A DNA stretch of 64,000 nucleotides from Planctomycetota bacterium (GTDB taxonomy: Bacteria; Planctomycetota; UBA1135; GCA-002686595). A model generated the notes under the pieces. The model saw only the letters and a list, made by a program, of their open reading frames with translations, searched no databases and was not told the origin of the DNA. This document shows, in pieces, positions 1-8,664 of the stretch (its first letter is position 1; every line of letters begins with the position of its first letter). The stretch covers positions 16,231 through 80,230 of the forward strand of contig NZBA01000041.1 of the NCBI GenBank assembly GCA_002686265.1, written 5' to 3'. The position numbers were made by a program, and so were the translations under genes.

Positions 1-2
1 CC

Positions 3-182
3 AGCCACATCGCCATGACCTCCATTCGTATGGAACCGGTCTGGATGATCCTGGGCGAATCGGCAGGAACTGCAGCATCGTTGGCACTTACAAACGGAAT
101 CACCGTGCAGGACGTGGATTACACGTCACTTCATCGCAGACTGCTTGCTCTGAATCAGCGGCTTGAGTTGCCAGATAAATGA
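3..182 (+). CDS. FAD-dependent oxidoreductase, C-terminal end (partial)
   Basis: The window opens inside this gene; 59 residues and a TGA stop remain. The visible stretch [20 protein letters not shown] followed by AGTAA is the usual C-terminal FAD-contacting signature of the FAD_oxidored (PF12831-like) proteins common in Planctomycetota and Verrucomicrobia, where an R-M-E-P-V-x-M segment precedes G-x-S-A-G-x-A. These proteins are usually exported and of unknown substrate, often sitting in sugar-acid or polysaccharide loci, which fits the genes that follow. The catalytic and nucleotide-binding N-terminal part lies outside the window. Assignment to the family is by motif; function beyond flavin-linked oxidoreductase is not inferable. 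Confidence 0.7.
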   Translation, partial: SHIAMTSIRMEPVWMILGESAGTAASLALTNGITVQDVDYTSLHRRLLALNQRLELPDK

Positions 183-309
183 AACGCATCTTTCTTACGA
201 TTTGTGCGCTCGTGTAATGGCCTCCGTGACGTGACGGCACTCGAAGGAGTCCCATGGACGAAATACAGTAGATTGGTTCAACCGTGAAATACTTTCCTGG
301 TTACTGCTC

Positions 310-1434
310 ATGAAAACCTGCTTGGCCGCACGCTCAACGCTTCTGCTACTTCTTTCATTCGCGACCGCAGCCATGGCGGGAGATGCCGATGAAGCGATCG
401 CCAATCGCAAGTGGCAGGGAATTCCGGGGCTGGAGAAGACAGCAAAGGGACGAATCTTCGTATCGTGGTTTAGCGGCGGAACACACGAACCGACACCGGA
501 GAACGTCGTCCTGCTCTGCTTCAGCGATGATGGCGGGCAATCATTTTCCAAACCGCAAGCTATGGCGCTGCCGAGTGACGATGGGACTCGTTGCTTCGAC
601 CCGACGCTGTGGGGCGATCCGTCCGGCCGGCTCTGGTACATCTTCAATCGTGGTAACAGAAAAACGGCCAGGCACGATATCTGGGCGCGGATCTGTGATG
701 ATCCCGACGCCACGCCGCCCGTCTTCGCGCCGGGGTTCCGCGTCGGGTTTGATGAAGCTCCCTTTGCCTTTCGGATGAACAAGCCGACCGTGCTGTCCAC
801 GGGGGAGTGGATTCTTCCGGTCACACACGCCAGCGAGAAGATTCATCAATGGTTCGCGGGTCCGAAGCAACGGCAGGGAGTCGGTATCTCGACGGATCAA
901 GGGAAAACCTGGAAGCTTCACGGTGCGGTCAAAGCGCCTGAGTGGGCCCTCGAGAATATGATTGTCGAATTGAAGGATGGACGGTTATGGATGCTGATTC
1001 GAACGGGCGGCGGCTTTCTCTGGGAAAGTTATTCGACTGACGAGGGCCGCACCTGGAGCGAGGGCAAAGCCACCACAATCACCAGTCCCGGCTCGCGCTT
1101 TTTTATCCGGCGATTGGCGTCGGGGAATCTCCTGCTAGTCAATCACTACAAGACCACATGGCGCAGCCGCCTGACCGCACGTCTCTCAACCGACGACGGC
1201 GAGACGTGGAATGAAGGATTGCTGCTGGACGAGCGGGGCATTTCCTATCCCGACGGGGTGGAGGACAAAGATGGTCTGATCTGGATCACCTACGATCGCG
1301 GACGCACCAATGAGGGATTGATCCTGCTGGCCCGATTCCGCGAAAAAGATGTGGCCGCCGGGAAAGACGTTTCCGGCGATGTCCTGCTGAAACACGAAAT
1401 CGATCGACTCAGAGATCCAAAACCGAAACCATAA
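310..1434 (+). CDS. Secreted sialidase-like BNR-repeat protein
   Basis: A 374-residue protein with a Sec signal peptide at residues 1-23 (MKTCLAARSTLLLLLSFATA then A-x-A). Four Asp-box motifs of the form S-x-D-x-G-x-x-W/F are visible: SDDGGQSF, STDQGKTW, STDEGRTW and STDDGETW, which is the signature of a six-bladed sialidase-type propeller (exo-alpha-sialidase superfamily). The classical sialidase arginine triad cannot be confirmed by eye, so the substrate is open; planctomycete members may act on other glycans. The last third, with LLLDERGISYPDGVEDKDG, is closely matched by a truncated copy at 8320-8616, and its final 28 codons recur as a DNA relic at 40552-40635. The next gene starts 49 bases downstream, suggesting co-transcription. 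Confidence 0.8.
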   Translation: MKTCLAARSTLLLLLSFATAAMAGDADEAIANRKWQGIPGLEKTAKGRIFVSWFSGGTHEPTPENVVLLCFSDDGGQSFSKPQAMALPSDDGTRCFDPTLWGDPSGRLWYIFNRGNRKTARHDIWARICDDPDATPPVFAPGFRVGFDEAPFAFRMNKPTVLSTGEWILPVTHASEKIHQWFAGPKQRQGVGISTDQGKTWKLHGAVKAPEWALENMIVELKDGRLWMLIRTGGGFLWESYSTDEGRTWSEGKATTITSPGSRFFIRRLASGNLLLVNHYKTTWRSRLTARLSTDDGETWNEGLLLDERGISYPDGVEDKDGLIWITYDRGRTNEGLILLARFREKDVAAGKDVSGDVLLKHEIDRLRDPKPKP

Positions 1435-1483
1435 GCGATGGCAGCGATGTCGCTTTGCGCCCAAAGCGGCAAGAGGAGAAAGT

Positions 1484-2752
1484 ATGAATCCACTCGAGAG
1501 ACGCGAGTTCCTTGGTACGTGTACCGGAGCGCTCGGCGCGGCGATGCTTGTAAAAGGACAATCAGCCCACGCTGAGGATCAACCGGCCCAAGCGACTCCG
1601 GCCGACCGTAAGAGATTCGACAGCGGACGTGAAGATGGTCGCTTCGTCGATACGGCTGGCTTTGTTCACGCGTATATCAAAGAACACAAGCCAAAACTTG
1701 CGTTTGATCCCCACATGGATCCAAGTGAGTTTCCCGCATGGCGTGAACGATTGCGGCAGAAGGTCTTTGAGTTGATGGCCTTCCCCGAGGTCGCTGCGCA
1801 ACCAGTGCCCAAACGCGTCGCAGTCGAGCAGCGGGACGGGTATCAGCTGCAACGCTGGGAGGCCTATCCGGAACCGTTCAGCGTCGTGCCATTCTTGATG
1901 TTAGTTCCCGATGGAACGAGCGCCCGATCGCCCGCACCAGCGGTGATGTGTTTTCCAGGGTACAGCGGCAGCAAGGAAGGAATGGCAGGTGAGCCGGAGT
2001 TGAATGACCGCAAGCTTAACTGGTCGGAACAGAAACGGCGAGACAATAGTTTCGCCCTGCACTACGTTCGCCAGGGGATGATTACTGTGGCGATCGACAA
2101 CCCCGCGCGAGCCGAAGCGGATAGTGATCTGCGCGGCCTCGCCGAGATTTCTCGTGCCATGATCTGGGCGGGTCGCAACTACTTGGGCATTTCTGTTTTT
2201 CACAAGACGCAGATTTTGAAGTGGCTCGCCCAACTGGACATCGTAGACGCGAAACGCATCGCCACTTGCGGCCTTTCGCTTGGATCTGATCCCGCGGACA
2301 TCGTCGGACTGCTCAATCCTGATCTGGTCAGCGCCGTCATCCACAATGATTTCCTGTGTGATTGGCGAGAACAGACCATCGCCATGAATGCCTATGCTGC
2401 CACAGCGTGGCACGTTGTCCCCGGCATGTACGCCTGGTTCGACGCACCTGACATCCAGGCGGCGTTGGCACCTCGACATCTCTTGTTTACGGAAGGCGGC
2501 CGCACGCCACACATCAATCGGGTCCGCGCCGCTTACGAAATGGCAGATGCTGCAAAGAACGTTCAAGTCTACTACTACAATAAATACGCGACGCCGGACT
2601 TACGCCTCTACGATGACAAACCGATCCCCGAAGGCCTCACGGACAAAGAATATTTCTTGTACGCCAACGTCGATGTCGCGGACCATCGGTTTCATCCAGA
2701 ACACGCCGTGCCCTGGCTAGCCGACGTTTTCACAACGAATGCCGACCAATAG
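1484..2752 (+). CDS. Exported alpha/beta hydrolase (acetylxylan-esterase-like)
   Basis: A 422-residue protein beginning with an ERREFLG segment and a hydrophobic stretch ending near SAHA, which resembles a twin-arginine leader. The start is supported by an AGAGGAGA ribosome binding site a few bases upstream. The nucleophile elbow G-L-S-L-G appears near residue 264, after a segment PAPAVMCFPGYSGSKEGMAG that fits the oxyanion-hole region of the large acetylxylan-esterase/dienelactone-hydrolase-type family frequent in Planctomycetota. A late conserved region (APRHLLFTEGGRTPHINR) carries the usual position of the catalytic acid, and DHRFHPEHAVPW the histidine. The likely role is removing acyl groups from a polysaccharide. 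The relic just downstream shows that another sialidase-like gene once ended there. Confidence 0.75.
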   Translation: MNPLERREFLGTCTGALGAAMLVKGQSAHAEDQPAQATPADRKRFDSGREDGRFVDTAGFVHAYIKEHKPKLAFDPHMDPSEFPAWRERLRQKVFELMAFPEVAAQPVPKRVAVEQRDGYQLQRWEAYPEPFSVVPFLMLVPDGTSARSPAPAVMCFPGYSGSKEGMAGEPELNDRKLNWSEQKRRDNSFALHYVRQGMITVAIDNPARAEADSDLRGLAEISRAMIWAGRNYLGISVFHKTQILKWLAQLDIVDAKRIATCGLSLGSDPADIVGLLNPDLVSAVIHNDFLCDWREQTIAMNAYAATAWHVVPGMYAWFDAPDIQAALAPRHLLFTEGGRTPHINRVRAAYEMADAAKNVQVYYYNKYATPDLRLYDDKPIPEGLTDKEYFLYANVDVADHRFHPEHAVPWLADVFTTNADQ

Positions 2753-2753
2753 C

Positions 2754-2822
2754 AACGATCGCATCCGATTGCGTGGTGAAGTCGCGAGGCTTCCAAGGGA
2801 AGGGACAGCCGAGAGTGAGTAA
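2754..2822 (+). pseudogene. Relic of a sialidase-like gene C-terminus
   Basis: Immediately after the esterase stop, one frame reads NDRIRLRGEVARLPREGTAE and two more codons, then TAA. This matches the C-terminus of the truncated sialidase copy at 8320-8616, which reads DKVRLRGEVARLP. No start codon or upstream Asp-box sequence remains, so it is the last ~20 codons of a lost BNR gene. It is short, but the RLRGEVARLP match and the in-frame stop make chance similarity unlikely. Confidence 0.55.
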
Positions 2823-3005
2823 GAATACGCTGCATTTGTCGGGTCGACAGGGGCACGGGTCGCATGAAGTCAGTTCAACGATGTGAGTCCAGCGGACTCG
2901 ATTGCCGTCATGCGTTAAAGAATACACTGGACCAGCGATTCGCCAGAATTCCCATCGCCAGGGAACCTGGTAGAGATGGCTAGAACTCATACCGACCGGC
3001 GACTG

Positions 3006-4550
3006 ATGAAACACCAATTGAAAGCACGCCGACTACGTTGTCCTCGTTTCTTCCTCCAGACGCTGTTCAGCCTGCTAGCCGCTGGTGTAGGTGTTGCGGC
3101 CAAAAACAGTGCGCCTGCTGCAAGCGACGACCGACCCAACATCATCGTTGTGATGGCGGATGACATGGGGTTCTCGGATATCGGCTGCTACGGCGGTGAG
3201 ATCAGAACGCCCACGATTGACCGTCTCGCCGAGGACGGGATCCGGTTTTCACAGTTCTATAACTGCGCCCTCTGCGGTCCGAGCAGGGCCTCGTTGATGA
3301 CCGGCTGTTACCCGTGGGATGTGGGACAGGCGCCAGGGACCGGAATTTTTGCCAACCTCAGCCAGAACTGCGCCACGGTGATGGAGTTGCTGAAGGCTGG
3401 CGGCTACGAAACCTGCGCTGTCGGACGACTGGACATGGTGACGGCCGGGAACTGGCACGCTCCGGACTCGATCGCCGAATGTGCGGATCGGTTTCTTGGA
3501 TCGGCAAGCGGAGGAGCCGGTAACTACTTCAAGGAAGCCAGGGGGACGCCGTGGTTCAGGGACGGAAAGAAGTATGACAGACCGTCCGGGGCGTATTCGA
3601 CGGATCTGATTTCTGAATTCGTCGCTGATGTCATTGAAGGATCAGCCGAGAGCGATAAGCCATTCTTCATTTATGTCTCACATTACGCTCCGCACTGGCC
3701 GCTGCAGGCGAACGACGAGGACATCGCTCCGTATCGAGAGTTGTACGGAAAGACGGAGCGAACGACGTTGATGCGCGCGCGGCTGAAGCGTCTCGTGGAA
3801 GCTGGACTGATTCCCGATGGGACAACGCTGCACGATTCCGCGTTGAATGCGAAACCAGTGGCGGGCGGAGCGTTGGCAGTCGAACGAATGGCCATTCATG
3901 CGGCGATGGTTGAGAGCATTGACCGCAGCCTCGCCGCGACCATGACCGCGCTGAGGAAGGCCGGCAAAGCCGACAACACACTGATTCTCGTCCTGTCCGA
4001 CAACGGGGCCAGTCATCAGGCCGGCCGCAACCGTGCCGTGCCTGCGGGCGTACGGCCTGGAAGCATGGAGACGTTTCTGTGCCAAGGGCCTGCCGTGGCC
4101 GCGCTGAACAATACACCGTTTCGCAACTACAAAGTCTCCAACTATGAAGGCGGAATCGCGTCGCCTCTCATTGCATGGTGGCCACGCGGTTTGAAGGCCA
4201 GGGGACGGATTGCCCGTCACCCCTCTCATATCGCGGATATCACGCCAACGTGCCTGGAACTCGCGAACGTGACGTATCCGTCGCAATTCAAGGGCCGGAC
4301 GCTCATTCCGCTGGCCGGACAGAGTCTGTTGCCGGCGTTGAAAAACACTGACCAACAGGAACCACGAGTACTGGTCTGGCCAAAGGCGGTGCGCGACGGC
4401 GATTGGAAGCTGGTGCTGGAATCCAAGCGGTCGCCGGAGCTGTACCAATTAAGTCAAGACAGAAACGAGATGCAGAACGTGGCAGCCGAGTTCCCGGATC
4501 GCGTCTCAAAGTTGACGCAGATTCATGCAAAGAGGTTTTCTCGACGTTAG
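3006..4550 (+). CDS. Secreted sulfatase (type I, formylglycine)
   Basis: A type I sulfatase of about 514 residues. The N-terminal metal-binding strand RPNIIVVMADDMGFSDIGCY and the C-G-P-S-R-A-S-L-M-T-G signature are present; the Cys at about residue 90 (codon 3273-3275) is the one converted to formylglycine. The second metal-site motif LSDNGAS appears near residue 335, and HYAPHWP fits the substrate-pocket histidine region. The start is taken at 3006 because MKHQLKARRLRCPRFFLQTL is a normal signal-peptide n-region and core; 2976 is possible. The C-terminal V-R-D-G-D-W-K-L-V block is typical. It would hydrolyse sulfate esters from a carbohydrate in the periplasm or outside; the sugar is not determinable. 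An anaerobic or aerobic formylglycine maturase must be encoded elsewhere. Confidence 0.9.
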   Translation: MKHQLKARRLRCPRFFLQTLFSLLAAGVGVAAKNSAPAASDDRPNIIVVMADDMGFSDIGCYGGEIRTPTIDRLAEDGIRFSQFYNCALCGPSRASLMTGCYPWDVGQAPGTGIFANLSQNCATVMELLKAGGYETCAVGRLDMVTAGNWHAPDSIAECADRFLGSASGGAGNYFKEARGTPWFRDGKKYDRPSGAYSTDLISEFVADVIEGSAESDKPFFIYVSHYAPHWPLQANDEDIAPYRELYGKTERTTLMRARLKRLVEAGLIPDGTTLHDSALNAKPVAGGALAVERMAIHAAMVESIDRSLAATMTALRKAGKADNTLILVLSDNGASHQAGRNRAVPAGVRPGSMETFLCQGPAVAALNNTPFRNYKVSNYEGGIASPLIAWWPRGLKARGRIARHPSHIADITPTCLELANVTYPSQFKGRTLIPLAGQSLLPALKNTDQQEPRVLVWPKAVRDGDWKLVLESKRSPELYQLSQDRNEMQNVAAEFPDRVSKLTQIHAKRFSRR

Positions 4551-4582
4551 TAGCAGCCCGTCATAATAAGCCAATCCGACCC

Positions 4583-5791
4583 ATGAAAACAAAGATCGCA
4601 TTGCTGATCGCCCTCATGCCTATGTTGATTTCCGCCTCGACCGCGGCGGAGCGGAAGCCATTCCTGGAGTCGATTCCTGCCTGGGTGAATGCGAAGAGCG
4701 GGGCAGAAGTTGTGCAGCTCACCAGTCAGCCAGTTATCAGCACCAATATCCACATGGAGCAGCGCTTCGCTGCGGCCGACGGGCGGCGGATCGCCATCGA
4801 GCGGCAACCGTTCGGGCAACCGCCGGAGCTGTGGGTGTGCGACCTGAAAACGACCCGGCTCTATCGGATCGGCCCAGGCAAGGCGGTGACCGCCAGTTTC
4901 TCGCGGAATGCGATTTACTATCTCACCCCGTCGCCTGAGGCGCGGCTGATGCGACTGAATCTCGCGGATCTCTCCACGCGCGAGATCATGCCGATCCCGG
5001 ACGATCCGCTGCCGCGCAAAGTGGCCATCTCACACGACGAACGCTGGCTTGTCGCAGGACCGTTCTGGTCGCGGGACAATCTGTATCGACTCGATCTCAT
5101 CGAGCTGGCGAACGGAAAGCGAACAACGCTGTGCGAGTTGGTGGACATCCCGAACCCGCATCTGCAGTTCGATCCCGGGAACTCGGCCCGGTTGCTGGTG
5201 CAGGTCAACCGGGGCTCCAGATTCACCCCGTCAACCGGATTGACCCGACTCAGCGGACCGCGAGGCGCAACGCTTTCCCTGGTGGCCGTGCCCTCCGGAG
5301 ACGTCGCGCCGCTGCCTGTGGGGTTGCCCGACACTCCGCTGATCTCCGGTCATTCCACCTGGGCCGGGCGGAGCGGGCGCGTGGTGTTCACCACAGCGCC
5401 GGGAGTGGCCGACAGTCTGCTCTCCAACACAGGCATCTTTCGCCTGACGCCGGGCGAGGAGAAGCCCGTTCAGATCGTGTCAGACCAGCCATTCAATCAC
5501 CTCGCCGTTTCCGACGACGGTCGATTCTTCATCGTGGACGATTACCGCACTCAGACGATCCACATCGGCAGCATCGAGACCGGCCGGACTCTCAAGTTGT
5601 GCGATTCCCGCACCCGACAGGGCAAGCCGCAATACACGCATGCTCACCCTTACCTGACACCCGATGACCGCCACGTTATTTTTAACTCCAATGTCACTGG
5701 CGTCACCCAGGTCTACGCCGCCACCGTGCCGGATGCGTTCCTCGAAAAGTTGGCACCTCTCAAAACGAAGGAGCCTGATAAGCAGCCATGA
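4583..5791 (+). CDS. Secreted beta-propeller, oligogalacturonate-lyase-like (PL22/TolB type)
   Basis: A 402-residue protein starting MKTKIALLIALMPMLISAST, a clear signal peptide; the frame is open upstream into the sulfatase, but that longer start would bury the signal. Repeated blades read as WVCDLKTTRLYRI, HPYLTPDDRHVIFNSNVTG followed by TQVYA. The last block is like the end of the oligogalacturonate lyase family PL22 and the related TolB/WD40-like propellers. PL22 enzymes split unsaturated digalacturonate, but the Mn-binding histidines cannot be confirmed by eye here. The stop overlaps the next start by four bases (ATGA), so the two are probably translationally coupled. Confidence 0.6.
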   Translation: MKTKIALLIALMPMLISASTAAERKPFLESIPAWVNAKSGAEVVQLTSQPVISTNIHMEQRFAAADGRRIAIERQPFGQPPELWVCDLKTTRLYRIGPGKAVTASFSRNAIYYLTPSPEARLMRLNLADLSTREIMPIPDDPLPRKVAISHDERWLVAGPFWSRDNLYRLDLIELANGKRTTLCELVDIPNPHLQFDPGNSARLLVQVNRGSRFTPSTGLTRLSGPRGATLSLVAVPSGDVAPLPVGLPDTPLISGHSTWAGRSGRVVFTTAPGVADSLLSNTGIFRLTPGEEKPVQIVSDQPFNHLAVSDDGRFFIVDDYRTQTIHIGSIETGRTLKLCDSRTRQGKPQYTHAHPYLTPDDRHVIFNSNVTGVTQVYAATVPDAFLEKLAPLKTKEPDKQP

Positions 5792-8238
5792 AACGAGACA
5801 CTCCAGACACCGCATCAATCCTGGCAGCTCGCCTTGCCGTGTTGACCGCGTTTCACTTCTTCGCGGCGACGGCGCTGGCGCAGGCGGACGGTGGTCAGAC
5901 CATCACACTCGCCGAAGCTGGACGGGCGCGTTGTCAGATCGTGGCGGCTCCGGACGCGGACGGGATCGAGGCTTATGCGGCGAAGACGCTGGCGGGTTAT
6001 CTGAAGGAAATGACCGGAGCGGAGTTTCCAGTCGTCTCGCCCAATGAATTCAAGGCGGATCGGGCGGCCATCTTCGTGGGGCTGAGCGAACCGGCAATGA
6101 AACGTCTGGAGTCGGAGCCGTTGGCGAAGCTGCGCGATCAGGAGCACGTCGCGCGCAGCGTCGGGCAGGACATCCTGCTCTACGGCAAGGGGCATCGCGC
6201 GAGCCTCGATGCGGTGATGGAGTTTCTTGAAAACTCGCTCGGCTGGCGGTGGTATTCGTATTTCGAAAAGCCGGTTGTGCCGAAGCGGGCCACGTTGACA
6301 CTAAAGCCGTTTTCCCGGAATCGCGACTTCGATTTCCGGTCGCGTCATCTGGCCCTTCGCTACAACGCCGAGTTCTTTATTCAGCACGGCGTCAACATGG
6401 GGCTGGAAACGAAGCTGCGCAAACGACGGCAAGCCGTGCCTGGGTATCTCAAGTCGTGGCTGCCGAATGAGAATTTCGTCCACACTTCGTTTTCCTACAT
6501 CCCGCCGACGCCGACCGACAAGTACGCGAACGGATTTGCCTGGGTCGAGAAACGCAACTACTTCGAAACCAACCCGGAATTCTTCTCCGTCGGCGATTCG
6601 GGAAAGCGAGTTCCGAATCTGCAACTTTGCTACAGCCATCGCGGATTGCGGGATGAGCTGACCCGTCAGGTGCGACGGCAAATTCAACTCTCCGGCCCGC
6701 GGCAGCTCATCATGATCGACGCTGCGGACGTGCCGGGGCGGTTCTGCCACTGCGATGGCTGCATCGCGCTCGAGGAGCGTTATCAGACTCCCGGCGGCCC
6801 GCTGTTCGACTATCTCATCGAACTGTGCAACACGTTGAAGCGCGAACACCCGGAGACGCGACTGAAGACGCTGGCTTATCGCCGCAGTCAGACGCAGATT
6901 CCGCCACGCCTGCCCGAGGGCGAGAAACTGCCCGGCAACCTCATTATCGAGTTCGCGCCGATCGAGGACTGCTACTTCGCCGACTGGACCCATCCTGATC
7001 CGAAGATTCAGGAAACGTTTCAGCATCTGCAGGACTGGGCGGCGATCACCGCGCCGGGAAACCTCTGGGCGTGGATGTATCCAAACCCGTGGGGCACGGG
7101 GCACGAGGTGCCTGTCGGCAATGTCGAGCGGGTCATTACCAATATGCGACTGATGCACAAGGCTGGCGTACGCGGCATCTTCCTCGACCACCACGGCGTC
7201 AACTCACGCAGCGGCTGGAGCGAGCTGCAGGCGTTCCTCGTGCTGAAGCTCTCACAGGACATCGAAGCGGACACCGACGCGCTGATCGCCGAATTCACCG
7301 ACCACGCCTTTGGCCCGGCCGCGCCGCAGATGCGGCAGTATCTCACGGAACTTGAAGCCGCCCGCAAAGCGATAACGACGCTGCCGACGCAGGTGGGCTA
7401 CAAGTCCCGCAACCTCGACGACCGTACCTTTCCCTACCTGACGCCCGCGAACCTGCATCGCTGGCAGCAGGTGTTCGAGAAGATGGAAGCCGCCACCGCG
7501 AAGCTGCCGGTCGAGTTGGCCAACGTGCGTTCGCAGCGCCGCGAGCTGGACATCGCTACGCTCTGGGAGTGGTTCGACCTGAGCGCCGCCTGGCCTGGCG
7601 TTTACACCGATCATCGGAAGGTTGCCGAGCGAGTCCTCGCCGCGAACAAGGCGAAAACACCATCCGGCGTTGTTCCAGTCTGGACACTCGGCGAGCCACT
7701 CGTCGCCCACTTTGTCACCCTGATTGACGCGGGCGGCGAAAAGCCGTTACCCGCGGACTTTGACGGCATCGCCCGCGATCGCATCCGCACCTTGCTCCCC
7801 CGAAACAATGCCCGCGGCGAGAACAAACGCAGCATCCAGGATCCCGACGCTGCGTTCGGCACAGCCGCCGTGGTGGACCAGCCGCAGATGCCCTTCCGCT
7901 GCGGTTTCGCCGAATGGAAATCACGCACGCCGCGCAACGTCCTGCGAGGCCCGGACCTCGAACTCACTCCCGCCGACATCACGCCCGGCGAATACCAGCT
8001 CCACCGTCTTGGTGAGTTCGATGTCACCACCGATGACAGCCTTATCTGGTTCGGCCGCAGCTGGCAGACCAATCTGCAGGTCGGGTCGCAGCTCTATTTC
8101 CCTGGCGAAACCAGCCACTGGGAAGCCTGGGTCAACCTGAAGTTCGACGGCAAATCCTGGGGCGGCAAAGGCGAAGATCTCGTGGTCTGCGACCGGGTTA
8201 TTTTAGTTCGCAAGACACCTGAGTTGCTGAGGGACTGA
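5788..8238 (+). CDS. DUF4838 protein (glycoside-hydrolase-like), exported
   Basis: An 816-residue protein with a signal peptide ending near ALAQA (residues 1-32). The N-terminal 33-160 region (IVAAPDADGIEAYAAKTLAG) is the alpha-glucuronidase N-terminal-like beta domain seen ahead of many GH67/GH84/GH20-type barrels. The central part carries DUF4838 features, including a C-H-C-D-G-C cluster near residue 320 and HPDPKIQETFQ. DUF4838 proteins are frequent in Planctomycetota and Verrucomicrobia and are thought to be glycosidases related to GH67; no activity is established here. A C-terminal beta-sandwich follows residue 640. It overlaps the upstream PL22-like gene by four bases. A second member, longer and with extra domains, lies at 10090. 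Confidence 0.8.
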   Translation: MKRDTPDTASILAARLAVLTAFHFFAATALAQADGGQTITLAEAGRARCQIVAAPDADGIEAYAAKTLAGYLKEMTGAEFPVVSPNEFKADRAAIFVGLSEPAMKRLESEPLAKLRDQEHVARSVGQDILLYGKGHRASLDAVMEFLENSLGWRWYSYFEKPVVPKRATLTLKPFSRNRDFDFRSRHLALRYNAEFFIQHGVNMGLETKLRKRRQAVPGYLKSWLPNENFVHTSFSYIPPTPTDKYANGFAWVEKRNYFETNPEFFSVGDSGKRVPNLQLCYSHRGLRDELTRQVRRQIQLSGPRQLIMIDAADVPGRFCHCDGCIALEERYQTPGGPLFDYLIELCNTLKREHPETRLKTLAYRRSQTQIPPRLPEGEKLPGNLIIEFAPIEDCYFADWTHPDPKIQETFQHLQDWAAITAPGNLWAWMYPNPWGTGHEVPVGNVERVITNMRLMHKAGVRGIFLDHHGVNSRSGWSELQAFLVLKLSQDIEADTDALIAEFTDHAFGPAAPQMRQYLTELEAARKAITTLPTQVGYKSRNLDDRTFPYLTPANLHRWQQVFEKMEAATAKLPVELANVRSQRRELDIATLWEWFDLSAAWPGVYTDHRKVAERVLAANKAKTPSGVVPVWTLGEPLVAHFVTLIDAGGEKPLPADFDGIARDRIRTLLPRNNARGENKRSIQDPDAAFGTAAVVDQPQMPFRCGFAEWKSRTPRNVLRGPDLELTPADITPGEYQLHRLGEFDVTTDDSLIWFGRSWQTNLQVGSQLYFPGETSHWEAWVNLKFDGKSWGGKGEDLVVCDRVILVRKTPELLRD

Positions 8239-8319
8239 TGAATTACCACATCGGTAACTAACCAAGTGCCGGCGGCGTGTCGGATCGAAGCGAATCAACG
8301 TTCTAACGAAACTGCCGAA

Positions 8320-8616
8320 TGCACTCGTCGCGAAAAGCTGATGGCGTTTGTATCTGACGATGATGGCCGAACATGGCAGGGCGGTCTGATACTCGACGAG
8401 CGCGAAAAGGTGACCTATCCCGACGGGACACAGGCTCCTGATGGAACGATACACATCGTCTATGATTACAACCGCACGCCAAACGGCGAAGTGCTGATGG
8501 CGACGTTCACCGAAGCCGACGTTCGCGCCGGCAAACCTGTTAGCGACAAGGTCCGTCTGCGCGGCGAAGTGGCTCGGTTGCCGATTGAAGCATCAGCCGA
8601 CACAGAACAGCCATGA
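8320..8616 (+). pseudogene. Truncated sialidase-like gene (C-terminal third)
   Basis: About 98 codons match the C-terminal third of the sialidase-like protein at 310-1434: one Asp box (SDDDGRTW), then ILDEREKVTYPDGTQAPDG, and the tail DKVRLRGEVARLP. The matching region begins around the REKLMAFVS segment. The in-frame ATG at 8341 cannot produce a full propeller, because five of six blades and the export signal are absent. Sequence upstream (8239-8319) shows no recognisable remainder. I read it as a 5'-deleted copy that has kept its frame, so the loss is either recent or tolerated. Confidence 0.7.
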
Positions 8617-8664
8617 TGCATCGCGTTCGGATTGACATTCACCCAACACGACTCTGATAGCCTC

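Noticed and set aside
4403..4582. Longer start of the PL22-like gene inside the sulfatase
   Set aside because: It would place the signal peptide in the middle of the protein.
6301..7194. Long minus-strand open frame opposite the DUF4838 gene
   Set aside because: It is a GC-driven shadow without family features.
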